The notes beneath the pieces are model-generated. The model ran no database searches. It saw nothing but the letters and a program-made list of their open reading frames with translations, and was not told the DNA's origin. DNA of 64,000 nucleotides from Clostridiales bacterium. Lineage in GTDB: Bacteria > Bacillota > Clostridia > Lachnospirales > CAG-274. The first letter of the stretch is position 1. Every line of letters starts with the position of its first letter. Below are positions 24,501-33,273 of the stretch, in pieces. The stretch lies in assembly GCA_018371275.1 (NCBI GenBank), contig JAHALF010000004.1:1-64000 (forward strand). The letters run 5' to 3'. The translations under genes were made by a program, and so were the position numbers.

Positions 24501-25771
24501 TAACAATAGATGTAACTTCAACTAATTATAACAACTTCAAATTAAAGTTAAAGTTAAATTCTACAAACAAAGTAAAACCTAAGCTAAATGTAAAGCAAAA
24601 AGATATATTAACTTATGGGGACAAATTAAATAAATTAAATTTAGATTTTCAAGCTATTTACAATAATAAAGAAGTTGATGGTTCTATAAAAATAAATGAA
24701 GATTTAGAAACTATATTAAATGCAGGAAATCATAAAATAAGTGTTACATTTATACCTAAAGATAATAATAAATATGATATGGTTCAAGTGTATGTAGATG
24801 TAAAAGTAGAAAAGGCTCTTGCAAAAGCAATAGAACAACCTAAAATTACTGAAATAACTGAAAACGAAAAAACATTAAGTCAATCTAAATTTATAACAAA
24901 AGGAAAGTTTCAAGGTATTAATAATAAGATTATAAATGAAGATGATTATACTTTAGAATGGGAAAATGGAAATGAAATAGTTACTCAGGGTAAAGCATAT
25001 AGTTATAATATGATAAATAATAACTATTATATTATAGAGAAACAAATACCGTTCAAAATTTTAGATGGCAATAATCAAAGTGGTAATAATGAAAATAATA
25101 ATGGTAGCAACAACGGAAACAATAATAATAGCAATATAAATAATGGTAATGGAGCTGATATAGGAAATAAACCTAATACAGATGATAATTCAAATAACAA
25201 AGAAGATAATGAGATAGGTAACGACAATTTATTTGATGATTTACCTAATGACCACTTTGCTAAAGATGAAATAGAATACCTTTATAAAAAAGGAATAGTA
25301 AAAGGATATAATAGATTAATAAGACCTAATGAACCTATAACAAGGGCAGAGTTTGCAATACTATTAAATAATACATCTGAATATTTAGGAGTGAATACAA
25401 ATAATCTTGCAGATGAAGTTTATATAGATGTTTATAAAGATAAATATTATTATAATGGTATTTATAAAGCTACATATTTAGATACTATGATAGGATATAA
25501 TGATAAAACATTCAAGCCAGACAATAATATGACAAGAGAAGAAACAGTAGTGTCTATATACAAGTTAATAAGTTTATGTAATATAAATATAGAATTAAGT
25601 TATCCAACATCATTTACTGATTATAAAGATATATCAACTTGGTCAAAACCGTATTTTGACGAACTAAATTCTAAAGGTATTATAAAAGGTAATAATGAAA
25701 AATTTAGACCTAAAGAAAGTATAACAAGAGCAGAAGCAATGGTACTAATATATAACCTATTAAATAAGTAA
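21593..25771 (+). CDS. SLH-anchored surface protein with LRR and duplicated YDG blocks
   Basis: This is a 1392-residue secreted protein. The signal peptide is at about 1-25 (VTLQGLALLLVLGATTNVFA). A leucine-rich repeat region spans about 150-270 (LEDLNLGG, LRVLDVIG, LEKLSLSA). Two long blocks offset by 283 residues each start with a YDG-type domain (KTYDGNTNATIDNV and KTYDSNTNAVVDNV) followed by a beta-rich Ig-like domain ending in identical GSYELKLRYGGNNNVNGTEE. An MBG-like region and an Asn/Gly linker come next. Three SLH domains (about 1215-1392) hold it to the wall polymer. Strong AAGGAGG at the start. It ends a run of surface genes and has its own terminator. Probably an adhesin or S-layer-associated protein. 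Confidence 0.85.
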   Translation: MKRKVTLQGLALLLVLGATTNVFANTKDNIKIEVVGGGNIDIYDNDKSEVANKKLNQKEENNNIPYSKDEYQYLLINFKEPFTEERYKELVESGISVVVSDSRLENTINSKSTIILNSKNFPDEYFRKAITEAFGVNEGADITRQIQSARKFELSRKLTPLMYNIIGMEHFINLEDLNLGGYSNGRIGNINNLSPIRDLTNLRVLDVIGNPIKDLEPIENLVNLEKLSLSATDVSALNHISKLNKLTFLSIHDTKIPNNLPTLRYLPKTEETLEITVDGAIDFQAHTPNHTWYTDKLLDAPVTSWGQSQYDFKYYLDTKNNNLSIGSVNIRDKTYDGNTNATIDNVNFTGLLGKDTLQKGVDYNVVATYDNADVGNSKNVTVNITPLNTRKMRKYNLINNNFRTTGNIIKANSSISGTRVLNGNSVETTTFDFSDRLVVEATPRLRANINEMELVLNNQVVARQNSTLGNKVTFNYDLSNLALGQGSYELKLRYGGNNNVNGTEESLGNITINKVKLKAEINESIEYNGTNTFEVGLKNIKNKKDNNTINGITGTATIQLNTSNVGNYNAFNVNNIKINGDTYNHYEFENQNSDITGNINVTKKPITINSAIVEDKTYDSNTNAVVDNVSFNGLVGGQDLEKGVDYNVSATFNDENVGTNKQVTLNINLLGTQKASNYQLTNNTFQTTGNIIKANSRLDNIKIKNSKGIATTTFDFSDILVVEAMPKLRINVNEMELVLNNQVIAKQNATLGNKITFNVDLSNLSIGQGSYELKLRYGGNNNVNGTEESLGNITINKVKLKAEINESIEYNGTNIFEVSLKNIKTKKDDTIINSIAGTAIIQLNNSNAGNYNTFTVNNIKINGDKLNHYEFENQSTDITGNMTITKSNIKDISSEIYVTNKLEKDYIFNLEDNLPVLEDNKTFGNIEFTNLIYNDIEKGYLKETPTIDKNMLKIKTNKNVSEEEKLLGKITIDVTSTNYNNFKLKLKLNSTNKVKPKLNVKQKDILTYGDKLNKLNLDFQAIYNNKEVDGSIKINEDLETILNAGNHKISVTFIPKDNNKYDMVQVYVDVKVEKALAKAIEQPKITEITENEKTLSQSKFITKGKFQGINNKIINEDDYTLEWENGNEIVTQGKAYSYNMINNNYYIIEKQIPFKILDGNNQSGNNENNNGSNNGNNNNSNINNGNGADIGNKPNTDDNSNNKEDNEIGNDNLFDDLPNDHFAKDEIEYLYKKGIVKGYNRLIRPNEPITRAEFAILLNNTSEYLGVNTNNLADEVYIDVYKDKYYYNGIYKATYLDTMIGYNDKTFKPDNNMTREETVVSIYKLISLCNINIELSYPTSFTDYKDISTWSKPYFDELNSKGIIKGNNEKFRPKESITRAEAMVLIYNLLNK

Positions 25772-25795
25772 GGTAAATAAGAAATAATTAAAGAC

Positions 25796-25838
25796 AAAAG
25801 AGTATAGAAAGATAATAAGTTTTATACTCTTTTTATTT
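25796..25838. terminator. Terminator after the SLH protein gene
   Basis: A perfect 11-bp stem AAAAGAGTATA/TATACTCTTTT is followed by a T-rich stretch. Confidence 0.8.
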
Positions 25839-25991
25839 TTTGCTTTATCTCTATAATTAAGATAAAAAACAAAACAAAAAAAGAACTGAAAAATAATACA
25901 AATAATACATAAAAATTGTTCTAAATTGTCGAATAATGTACTCTTATATGATAAAATATAATTATAAAATAGAATATGGAGAGTATTTTTT

Positions 25992-27197
25992 ATGTTAGAA
26001 AATGAGGTTATAGAAGAATTTATAGGACTAAATGGAGTAATAATTAATGACATAGTAAACGATAAAGAATATATAGAAATACATCTAAAATTGGAACAAA
26101 AGGAACATATATGTCCTAAATGTAATAATAAGGTAAATCGTGTACAAGATTATTATAGTCAAAAACTTAGAGATTTAGATGTTTTAGGAAAAAGAACATA
26201 TATAATATTAAGAAAGCGAAGATATAAATGTAAATGTGGCAAAGCATTTCAAGAAGATAATCCATTTCTAAATAAAAGGCAAAGAATTACTAAAAGGTTA
26301 CTTTTTACAATACTAGAAAAACTAAAGACAACTCACTCATTTACAAGTGTAGCAAGAGAGCTTAATATATCAGTAAATACAGTTATTAGAGCATTTGACA
26401 AGCTAGAATATCCAAAAGCAGACTTAGAAGAAGTAGAAGTATTGTCAATAGATGAATTTAAGGGTAATACTGGAGGGGAAAAGTATAATTGTATTATAGC
26501 AGACCCTAAAACTAAACAAGTATTAGATATTTTAAATAATAGAAAATATAGTGCATTATCAGAGTATTTCAAAAACAAAAAAAGAAAAAAAGTAAAATAT
26601 TTTGTAAGTGATATGTGGCGACCTTATAAAGATATAGCAAAAACATTTTTCAAACAAGCAACTTTTGTAGTAGATAAATATCATTGGATAAGACAAGTAA
26701 TATGGGCTTTTGAGAATGTGAGAAAACAAGAACAAAAGAAGTTTTATAAAGAATATAGAAGATACTTCAAAAAATCAAAAAGTTTACTAACTAAAAGATT
26801 TGATTTTTTGAAAGATGAAGAAAAATCTCAAGTAAACTTTATGCTATATAAATCGGAGAATATAAGAATTGCTCATAGCCTAAAAGAAGATTTTCTGAAT
26901 TTATTAGACTTAGAAAATAGAAAAGAAGCAAGAAAGTTATTATCCGAATGGGTATTATATGCTCAAGAAAGTGGGTTAAAACCATTTGTAAATTGTTCAA
27001 ATACAATGATTAGATGGAGTGATGGGATATTAAATTCATTTGATACTCCTTATACAAATGGGTTTATAGAAGGTTGCAATAATAAAATAAAAGTGTTAAA
27101 GCGTAATGCTTATGGATACAAAAACTTTAGAAGATTTAGAAATAGAATATTACATATATTCGCATATAAAAAGGAAGAAAAAATTTACATAAGTTAA
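25992..27197 (+). CDS. ISL3-family transposase
   Basis: This is a 401-residue DDE transposase. The N-terminal zinc ribbon has CPKC and CKCG, then a helix-turn-helix region (SVARELNISVNTVIRAFDKL). The catalytic domain has LSIDEFKG (first Asp), FVSDMWRPY (second Asp) and TNGFIEGCNNKIKVLKR (Glu). These are the typical blocks of ISL3 transposases. Length is normal and the frame is intact. GGAGAG precedes the ATG. I could not find convincing terminal inverted repeats around it, so the ends may be degenerate and the copy may be immobile. It marks the border between the surface-gene region and core metabolism. Confidence 0.9.
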   Translation: MLENEVIEEFIGLNGVIINDIVNDKEYIEIHLKLEQKEHICPKCNNKVNRVQDYYSQKLRDLDVLGKRTYIILRKRRYKCKCGKAFQEDNPFLNKRQRITKRLLFTILEKLKTTHSFTSVARELNISVNTVIRAFDKLEYPKADLEEVEVLSIDEFKGNTGGEKYNCIIADPKTKQVLDILNNRKYSALSEYFKNKKRKKVKYFVSDMWRPYKDIAKTFFKQATFVVDKYHWIRQVIWAFENVRKQEQKKFYKEYRRYFKKSKSLLTKRFDFLKDEEKSQVNFMLYKSENIRIAHSLKEDFLNLLDLENRKEARKLLSEWVLYAQESGLKPFVNCSNTMIRWSDGILNSFDTPYTNGFIEGCNNKIKVLKRNAYGYKNFRRFRNRILHIFAYKKEEKIYIS

Positions 27198-27477
27198 TAC
27201 AATACTTATTAAAAATATATAAACAATACTATAAGTTAATTTTAAAAAATGAAGTAAAATTAGCTTTATTTGTGTGTTTATTGACATAAATAATATTTAT
27301 ATGATAACATATAATTAAATAAAAAATACTAATAAATCTAATGAATAAGGGATTACAATAGATTTATTAGTAAAACTTAACAAGGAAAAAATAATTGATG
27401 AAAAATTTGTTTATTAATATCGCCTAATTTAAGAAAATTTGCCCCAACTATTGACAAACAACCTTTTTAATTATATT
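27198..27477. other. Intergenic region with a promoter-like site and an inverted repeat
   Basis: TTGACA at 27291-27296 is followed 18 bp later by TAACAT. Downstream are 13-bp perfect inverted arms ACTAATAAATCTA (27328-27340) and 27359-27371 with no T run. No reading frame longer than a few codons follows. It could be a small RNA or the decayed end of the insertion sequence. Confidence 0.3.
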
Positions 27478-28362
27478 TTATTCAATCCCCAATATTGCAA
27501 TACCAATAGAAGCTATAAATATAATAATATATTGCTTTCCTAATAATTTTTCTTTTAAAAATATTCTACCCCAAACTAGAGATAATATACAATATGCAGA
27601 AATTATAGGAGCTGATAAAATAGCATTTGCTTCAATTGCAAAAATATATGCAAATTGTCCTGCTGTTTCTGATAGGGCTGCTACAATTTTAGATTTTTCT
27701 TTTAAAATTTGGATTTTTTCTTTTTTTATTATTGCTACATAAATAAAAGCCAATAAAGCCATAAATAAAAATGTAAATTCATATGCAATATTAGCTTGTT
27801 CGGCATCAATATATTTATCTAATAAAAGTCCATCTACAAATGTTCCAAGTCCATCTATTAAACAATATAATATTGGAAATAAAATAGCTAATATACTTTT
27901 TTCATATTTTGTTTCTGATTGTTGTTTAAGATCATCATCTTTTTTCTTTTCTATATATGAAAGCATAAATACACTTAAACAAACAATAAAAACTGCGCTT
28001 CCTTGTAAAAAAGTTACTCTTTCTCCTAAAAAAACAAAAAGTAGAATAACAGCAACTGCTCCTGATGAATTACATATAGGTGAAGATACAGATAACTGAA
28101 TATATCTAAGACCAGCATAACCAAATATCATAGATAAAATATATAAAATTGAAGCTGGGAAATATGTAATAATGCTAGATAAATTAAATTCAACACCTTT
28201 TACAAATATCATATATAGTGCGTGTATCCCCATAACAACACCAACTACTATTATCATTTTCCAATGACTATATTTATCATCTGGTTTAGAACCTATTTTT
28301 GAAAATAAATCCGAGCCACTCCAAAATAACATAGCGATTAATGATAAAATAAACCAATTCAT
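27478..28362 (-). CDS. EamA-family (DMT) transporter
   Basis: This is a 294-residue membrane protein with about ten hydrophobic segments and two related halves. Each half has an EamA signature: the first ends GYAGLRYIQLSVSSPICNSSGAVAVILLFVFLGER, the second SAPIISAYCILSLVWGRIFLKEK. A charged cytoplasmic linker (KKKDDDLKQQSETKYEKS) joins the halves. Family members export amino acids, nucleobases or other small metabolites; the substrate is not predictable here. It is transcribed alone, away from the insertion sequence. The 5' leader contains an 8-bp inverted repeat (AAATCCTA/TAGGATTT). Confidence 0.85.
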   Translation of the reverse strand: MNWFILSLIAMLFWSGSDLFSKIGSKPDDKYSHWKMIIVVGVVMGIHALYMIFVKGVEFNLSSIITYFPASILYILSMIFGYAGLRYIQLSVSSPICNSSGAVAVILLFVFLGERVTFLQGSAVFIVCLSVFMLSYIEKKKDDDLKQQSETKYEKSILAILFPILYCLIDGLGTFVDGLLLDKYIDAEQANIAYEFTFLFMALLAFIYVAIIKKEKIQILKEKSKIVAALSETAGQFAYIFAIEANAILSAPIISAYCILSLVWGRIFLKEKLLGKQYIIIFIASIGIAILGIE

Positions 28363-28675
28363 AAATTTTAGTCCTTTACTATAAAATTATTTAAAAATCC
28401 TAAAAAATTATATAATAGTATTTAAGTAGGATTTCAGAAAATGATTATATCATATCATTTAATATTAATCAATATATAATATGCCATTTTTATGAAAATT
28501 TTAATTTTCATTAATAATAACATATTGTTATAATGTTTAATAGGTTATAAAGTTAAATTATCTAACTTATTTTGATAAAATATAACCAAATTGGGTTACA
28601 ATAACTAAAATTTATGAAATATCCTGTTTTCTAAAAATTATTAAATTAAATAGATTAATATACTAATGTAAATTG
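28363..28675. other. Intergenic region, no gene seen
   Basis: This 313-bp AT-rich stretch lies between two minus-strand genes. It must hold the promoter of the EamA gene. An inverted repeat AAATCCTA...TAGGATTT lies at 28397-28433, in the EamA leader. Nothing else is recognised. Confidence 0.5.
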
Positions 28676-29485
28676 TTACTTCCAATTGTTTGTCCATTCA
28701 TAAAGAGTTTTTCCACTATCTAAAATTTTAATATTTTCTAAATCATCTATATCTAATTCAAAATCAAATATATTTATGTTATGTTTTAAATGTTCCTTAT
28801 TTGATGATTTTGGAACAACTGAAATATTATTTTGGATTAAATATCTTAATGCAACTTGATTAGGTGTTTTGTTATATTTTTTACCTATTTTTTTTAATGT
28901 TTCTTCTTTTTCTATATTTTTATTTCCGCCTGCTAAAGGGGCCCAAGCTTGTGTTTGTATTCCTTTAGTTTCCAAATAATTTTTTAAATCTAGCTGTGGA
29001 TAAAAAATATGAGATTCAATCTGATTTAAAGCTGGTATAATTTCACACTTTTTTAAAAATTGTTCTAAACGTCTTTGGTTAAAATTAGAAATTCCTATAG
29101 CTCTTATTTTTTTATTTTTATAAGAATCATATAGGGCCTGATACATTTCTATTGATTCATCATATGGTTCGTGAATAAGAAATAAATCAATGTAATCAGA
29201 TTTAAGATCTTCAAGTGATTTTTCGATTGAAAATTTAGTTTTTTCATAACTATTACTTAATTTATTAACTTTTGTAATTATAAATAATTCTTTTCTATTT
29301 ATTCTAGATTGTAAAATTGCATTTCCAACTTCATTTTCATTTTCATACATTTGTGCTGTGTCTATCATACGGTATCCTAATTCAATTGCGGTTAATATAG
29401 AGTTTTCACCAGATTTACCTTTTAATCCAACTGTACCAAGTCCAATAATTGGCATATCTATACCATTGTTTAATGTTACTTTCAT
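28676..29485 (-). CDS. Aldo/keto reductase
   Basis: This 269-residue cytoplasmic NADPH-dependent oxidoreductase has a TIM-barrel fold. The catalytic tetrad is visible as D and Y in MIDTAQMYENE, K in FIITKVNK and H in LFLIHEPY. The cofactor-binding C-terminal part has VVPKSSNKEHLKHN. Length is normal for the single-domain family whose members reduce aldehydes, ketones or sugars. Natural substrate unknown. The short last barrel helix (YEWTNNWK) is usual. It is divergent from nadA, with a 196-bp region between. Confidence 0.9.
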   Translation of the reverse strand: MKVTLNNGIDMPIIGLGTVGLKGKSGENSILTAIELGYRMIDTAQMYENENEVGNAILQSRINRKELFIITKVNKLSNSYEKTKFSIEKSLEDLKSDYIDLFLIHEPYDESIEMYQALYDSYKNKKIRAIGISNFNQRRLEQFLKKCEIIPALNQIESHIFYPQLDLKNYLETKGIQTQAWAPLAGGNKNIEKEETLKKIGKKYNKTPNQVALRYLIQNNISVVPKSSNKEHLKHNINIFDFELDIDDLENIKILDSGKTLYEWTNNWK

Positions 29486-29618
29486 ATATAATTAATTCCT
29501 CCTGTACACTCAATTAATTTTATAAAATTTAATAAATAATTAGTTTATATAAGTTAATATATATTAATTATAACATCTTAATATTATAATCACAAATTAA
29601 TATTCTATAAAATATGTC

Positions 29619-29647
29619 TTGTCATATATCAATATATATGTTATGAT
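29619..29647 (+). promoter_or_regulatory. Promoter of the nadABC-niaR operon
   Basis: TTGTCA at 29619-29624, a 17-bp spacer and TATGAT at 29642-29647. The spacer holds the inverted repeat CATATAT-CA-ATATATG, a possible NiaR site. Confidence 0.6.
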
Positions 29648-29681
29648 ATTTATAAATAATAATTTAAGAGAGGTATTTATA

Positions 29682-30587
29682 ATGAATATTAAAGAAAAAA
29701 TTAAAATGTTAAAAGAGGATAAAAATATTGTTATATTAGCACATTATTATGTAAACGGAGATATACAAGAAATAGCTGATTATACAGGAGATTCATTTTA
29801 TTTAAGTAAGTTAGCAAACACATTAGAAAATGATATAATTGTATATTGTGGTGTGTCATTTATGGGAGAAAGTGCTTGTCTTCTTAATCCTGAAAAGACT
29901 ATTTTAATGCCAGATATGAATGCTGATTGTCCTATGGCACATATGGTGTTAAAAGAGCAAGTAGATGAAATGAGAAAAAAATATGATGATTTGGCTGTTG
30001 TATGTTATATTAATTCTACTGTTGAAATAAAATCTTGGAGTGATGTTGTTGTTACATCAGCTAATGCAGTTAAAATAGTAAAAAGCTTACCTAATAAAAA
30101 TATATTATTTATACCAGATAGAAACTTAGGTGAATATATATCAGAACAAATTACAGATAAAAACTTTTTATTTGTAGAAGGATATTGTCCTATTCATGAA
30201 AATATAAAAGAAGATGAGATATTAGAGCTTAAAAATAAATATAAAAATGCAAAAGTTTTGGCTCATCCAGAGTGTAGAAAAGAAATATTAAAATATGCAG
30301 ATTATATAGGTTCAACAACAAGTATTATAGAATATGCTAAAAATAGTGATAGTAAAGAATTTATTATTTTGGCAGAAGAAGGTATAAGGTATGAATTAGA
30401 GAAAGAGAATAAAGATAAAAAATTCTATTTTACAAAAACTACTCCTCTATGTCCAGATATGAAATTAATAACATTAGAAAAAGTATTAGAAGTAATGGAA
30501 AAAGAAACAAATAAAATGGTAGTTTGTGAAGAAGTTGGAAAACAAGCAAAACATACTTTAGAACGTATGATGGAGCTTGCAAAGTAG
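29682..30587 (+). CDS. nadA: Quinolinate synthase NadA
   Basis: This 301-residue [4Fe-4S] enzyme condenses iminoaspartate with dihydroxyacetone phosphate to quinolinate. The start motif (NIVILAHYYVNGDIQEIADYTGDS) and three cluster cysteines are visible: CGVSFM near 68, GYCPIHE near 167 and TPLCPDMK near 256. AGAGAGG supports the ATG at 29682 over the upstream start at 29619, which would lie in the promoter. It is the first gene of a four-gene operon with nadB, nadC and niaR, spaced by 4-13 bases. Confidence 0.96.
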   Translation: MNIKEKIKMLKEDKNIVILAHYYVNGDIQEIADYTGDSFYLSKLANTLENDIIVYCGVSFMGESACLLNPEKTILMPDMNADCPMAHMVLKEQVDEMRKKYDDLAVVCYINSTVEIKSWSDVVVTSANAVKIVKSLPNKNILFIPDRNLGEYISEQITDKNFLFVEGYCPIHENIKEDEILELKNKYKNAKVLAHPECRKEILKYADYIGSTTSIIEYAKNSDSKEFIILAEEGIRYELEKENKDKKFYFTKTTPLCPDMKLITLEKVLEVMEKETNKMVVCEEVGKQAKHTLERMMELAK

Positions 30588-30598
30588 GAAGTGTTAGT

Positions 30599-31762
30599 AT
30601 GAAATATGATGTTATCATTGTTGGCTGTGGTGTTAGTGGATTATATAGTGCATTAAAAATAGGCAAAAATAAAAGTATTTTAATTATATGTAAAGAAGAT
30701 AAAAAAAGTTGTAATTCAATACTTGCACAAGGTGGTATATGCGTATTAAGAGATGACACAGACTATGAAGATTATTTTGAAGATACAATGAAAGCTGGTC
30801 ACTATGAAAATAAAAAAGAGGCATTAGATATTATGATAAAAAATAGTAGATCAGTTATAAATGATTTACTATCATTAGGTGTTAGGTTTGAAAAAGATGA
30901 CAAAGGGAATCTAAAATACACAAAGGAAGCAGCACATAGTAAATCTCGTATATGTTTTCATAGAGATATTACAGGTAAAGAAATAGTAGAAACACTTTTA
31001 GAAAATATAAGCTATTATAATAATATTAATATTATGGAATATACAACAATGTTAGATATAATAGTAGAAGATAACATATGTAAAGGGATAGTTGCAAAAA
31101 CCCAAGAAGGAAAAATTATAAACATATATTCAAAAGATACTATTTTAGCAACAGGTGGAATAGGTGGACTTTATAAACATTCTACAAATTTTTCAAGTAT
31201 TACAGGAGATTCTATAAAAATAGCAAAAAAACATAATATTAAATTAGAAAATTTAGATTATGTGCAAATACATCCTACAGGTCTTTATAAAAAAGAACCA
31301 GGGAGACACTTTTTAATATCAGAGTCTACTCGTGGAGAAGGGGCTATATTAATAGATAAAGAAGGTAACCGTTTTGTAGATGAGTTACTTCCTAGAGATA
31401 AATTAAGTAAAGCTATTAGAGAAAAATTAAAGGAAGAAAACTCAAACTATGTAAGGTTATCTTTTAAAAATATAGATAAGGATATAATAAAAAATCGTTT
31501 TGAAAATATATACAATACTTGTTTAAAAGAGGGATATGATATTACAGAAGAGCCAATACCAGTAGTTCCAGCTCAACACTATTTTATGGGAGGTATTTCA
31601 GTTGATACATATTCAAAAACAAGTATGGAGCATTTGTATGCAGTAGGAGAAACAAGTTGTACAGGGGTTCATGGAAAAAATCGTCTAGCTAGTAATAGCT
31701 TATTAGAATGTTTTGTATTTGCAAAAAGGGCTAGTGAAAAAATTATAAATGAAAGTAGGTAA
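30599..31762 (+). CDS. nadB: L-aspartate oxidase NadB, short form
   Basis: This FAD enzyme makes iminoaspartate for NadA. The N-terminal dinucleotide fold is IIVGCGVSGLYSALKI, followed by NSILAQGGICVL. The active-site blocks are DYVQIHPTGLY, STRGEGAILID and VPAQHYFMGGISVD. It ends right after HGKNRLASNSLLECFVFAKRAS, the last conserved block of the FAD domain. It is therefore 387 residues and lacks the C-terminal helical domain present in longer homologues such as the enterobacterial enzyme. The frame is clean, so this is a natural short form rather than a broken gene. Confidence 0.93.
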   Translation: MKYDVIIVGCGVSGLYSALKIGKNKSILIICKEDKKSCNSILAQGGICVLRDDTDYEDYFEDTMKAGHYENKKEALDIMIKNSRSVINDLLSLGVRFEKDDKGNLKYTKEAAHSKSRICFHRDITGKEIVETLLENISYYNNINIMEYTTMLDIIVEDNICKGIVAKTQEGKIINIYSKDTILATGGIGGLYKHSTNFSSITGDSIKIAKKHNIKLENLDYVQIHPTGLYKKEPGRHFLISESTRGEGAILIDKEGNRFVDELLPRDKLSKAIREKLKEENSNYVRLSFKNIDKDIIKNRFENIYNTCLKEGYDITEEPIPVVPAQHYFMGGISVDTYSKTSMEHLYAVGETSCTGVHGKNRLASNSLLECFVFAKRASEKIINESR

Positions 31763-31766
31763 TAAT

Positions 31767-32621
31767 ATGGATATTATAACTTTAAAATTAGTTGCTGATA
31801 AATATATAAAACTTGCTTTAGAAGAAGATATAAATAGTGAAGATATATCTACAAATTCAGTTATAAAAGGATATAAAAAGTCAACAGCACAGCTTATTTG
31901 TAAACAAGATGGAGTTATAGCAGGGCTAAATGTTTTTGAAAGAGTTTTTAAACTACTTGATGAAAATATTAAAATAGATTATAATATAGAAGATGGGCAA
32001 AATGTAAAATCGGGTGATAATATAGGTACTATAACAGGGGACATTAGGATAATATTATCAGGTGAAAGAACTGCCCTTAATTATTTGCAGCATATGAGTG
32101 GAATAGCAACATATACAAAAAATATGTTAAAAATTTTAGAATCTACTAACACAAAATTATTGGATACTAGAAAAACTACTCCATGTATGCGTATATTTGA
32201 GAAATATGCTGTAAAAGTTGGAGGTGGGTATAACCATAGGTATAATCTATCTAATGCAATTATGCTAAAAGATAATCATATATCTGCTGTAGGGGGTATA
32301 AAAAAAGCTATAGAAATGGCTAGAGAATATGCATCTCATATGCAGAAAATTGAAGTAGAAGTAGAAAATCTTAAAATGGTTAAAGAGGCCGTAGAGTGTG
32401 GAGCAGATATTATAATGCTTGATAATATGAGTATAGAAGAAATAAAAAAAGCTATAGAAATTATTGATAAAAGGGCAAAAATAGAGTGTTCAGGAAATGT
32501 ATCTAAAGAAAATATTAAAACCTTAGCTAATTTAGGTATTGACTATATATCAAGTGGTGCATTAACACACTCTGCTCCTATACTTGATATAAGTCTAAAA
32601 AATTTACACATTATAGATTAA
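31767..32621 (+). CDS. nadC: Nicotinate-nucleotide pyrophosphorylase NadC
   Basis: This 284-residue enzyme converts quinolinate and PRPP into nicotinate mononucleotide. The key blocks are ALEEDINSEDISTN, LSGERTALNYLQHMSGIAT, LLDTRKTTPCMRIFEKYAVKVGGG, NHRYNLSNAIMLKDNHI and EVEVENL. The AGTAGG in the end of nadB supports the ATG at 31767 rather than 31749, leaving a 4-bp gap after nadB. All active-site basic residues are present. Confidence 0.96.
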   Translation: MDIITLKLVADKYIKLALEEDINSEDISTNSVIKGYKKSTAQLICKQDGVIAGLNVFERVFKLLDENIKIDYNIEDGQNVKSGDNIGTITGDIRIILSGERTALNYLQHMSGIATYTKNMLKILESTNTKLLDTRKTTPCMRIFEKYAVKVGGGYNHRYNLSNAIMLKDNHISAVGGIKKAIEMAREYASHMQKIEVEVENLKMVKEAVECGADIIMLDNMSIEEIKKAIEIIDKRAKIECSGNVSKENIKTLANLGIDYISSGALTHSAPILDISLKNLHIID

Positions 32622-32634
32622 TGGGGTTGATTAA

Positions 32635-33162
32635 ATGACAGGAGAGCAAAGGCGAAATAAAATATTAAAACTTATAAAAGAAACTAAAAAACCATTATCA
32701 GGAACAAAATTAGGTGAAAAAACTGGTGTAAGTAGACAAATAATAGTTCAGGATATAGCATTAATTCGTGCTGAAGGACATAATATATTATCTACTGCAA
32801 GAGGGTATATTTTAGATGAGCCTAACAAAGTAAAAAGAATTTTTAAATTAAAACATACAGATGAACAAATAGAAGAAGAATTAAATACTATTGTAGATTT
32901 AGGAGGGTATATATTAGATGTTACTGTAAACCATAAAGTATATGGGAATATTACTGCTCCACTAAAAATAAAAAATAGAAGAGATATACAATTATTTTTA
33001 ACAAATTTGAAAAAAGGTGTATCATCTCCATTAAAAAATATAACATCAGGATACCATTTTCATAGTATATATGCAGATAGTGAGATGATATTAGATGAAA
33101 TAGAATATTCTTTAAGGGAAAAGGGATTTTTAACAGAAATATTTGAATATGAAAGGAATTAA
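32635..33162 (+). CDS. niaR: NiaR-type transcriptional repressor of NAD synthesis (3H domain)
   Basis: This is a 175-residue regulator. The N-terminal HTH_11 winged helix covers about 1-60 (RRNKILKLIKETKKPLSGTKLGEKTGVSRQIIVQDIALIR). The 3H domain follows (about 73-170), with the histidines in NHKVYG and GYHFHSIYAD that bind metal or nicotinate. NiaR (YrxA) proteins repress NAD synthesis genes when niacin is plentiful. Its position as last gene of nadABC suggests it represses its own operon, probably at the inverted repeat in the promoter at 29625-29642. Confidence 0.92.
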   Translation: MTGEQRRNKILKLIKETKKPLSGTKLGEKTGVSRQIIVQDIALIRAEGHNILSTARGYILDEPNKVKRIFKLKHTDEQIEEELNTIVDLGGYILDVTVNHKVYGNITAPLKIKNRRDIQLFLTNLKKGVSSPLKNITSGYHFHSIYADSEMILDEIEYSLREKGFLTEIFEYERN

Positions 33163-33273
33163 ACATGTAATTCTTTTATTAAATTAGAATTAATATGTTA
33201 AAAAATAAGAAAATAATTAAAATTTATAATTAAGGAGAATAATTTTTGCGTTAAGCTTAAATTTATAAAAATT

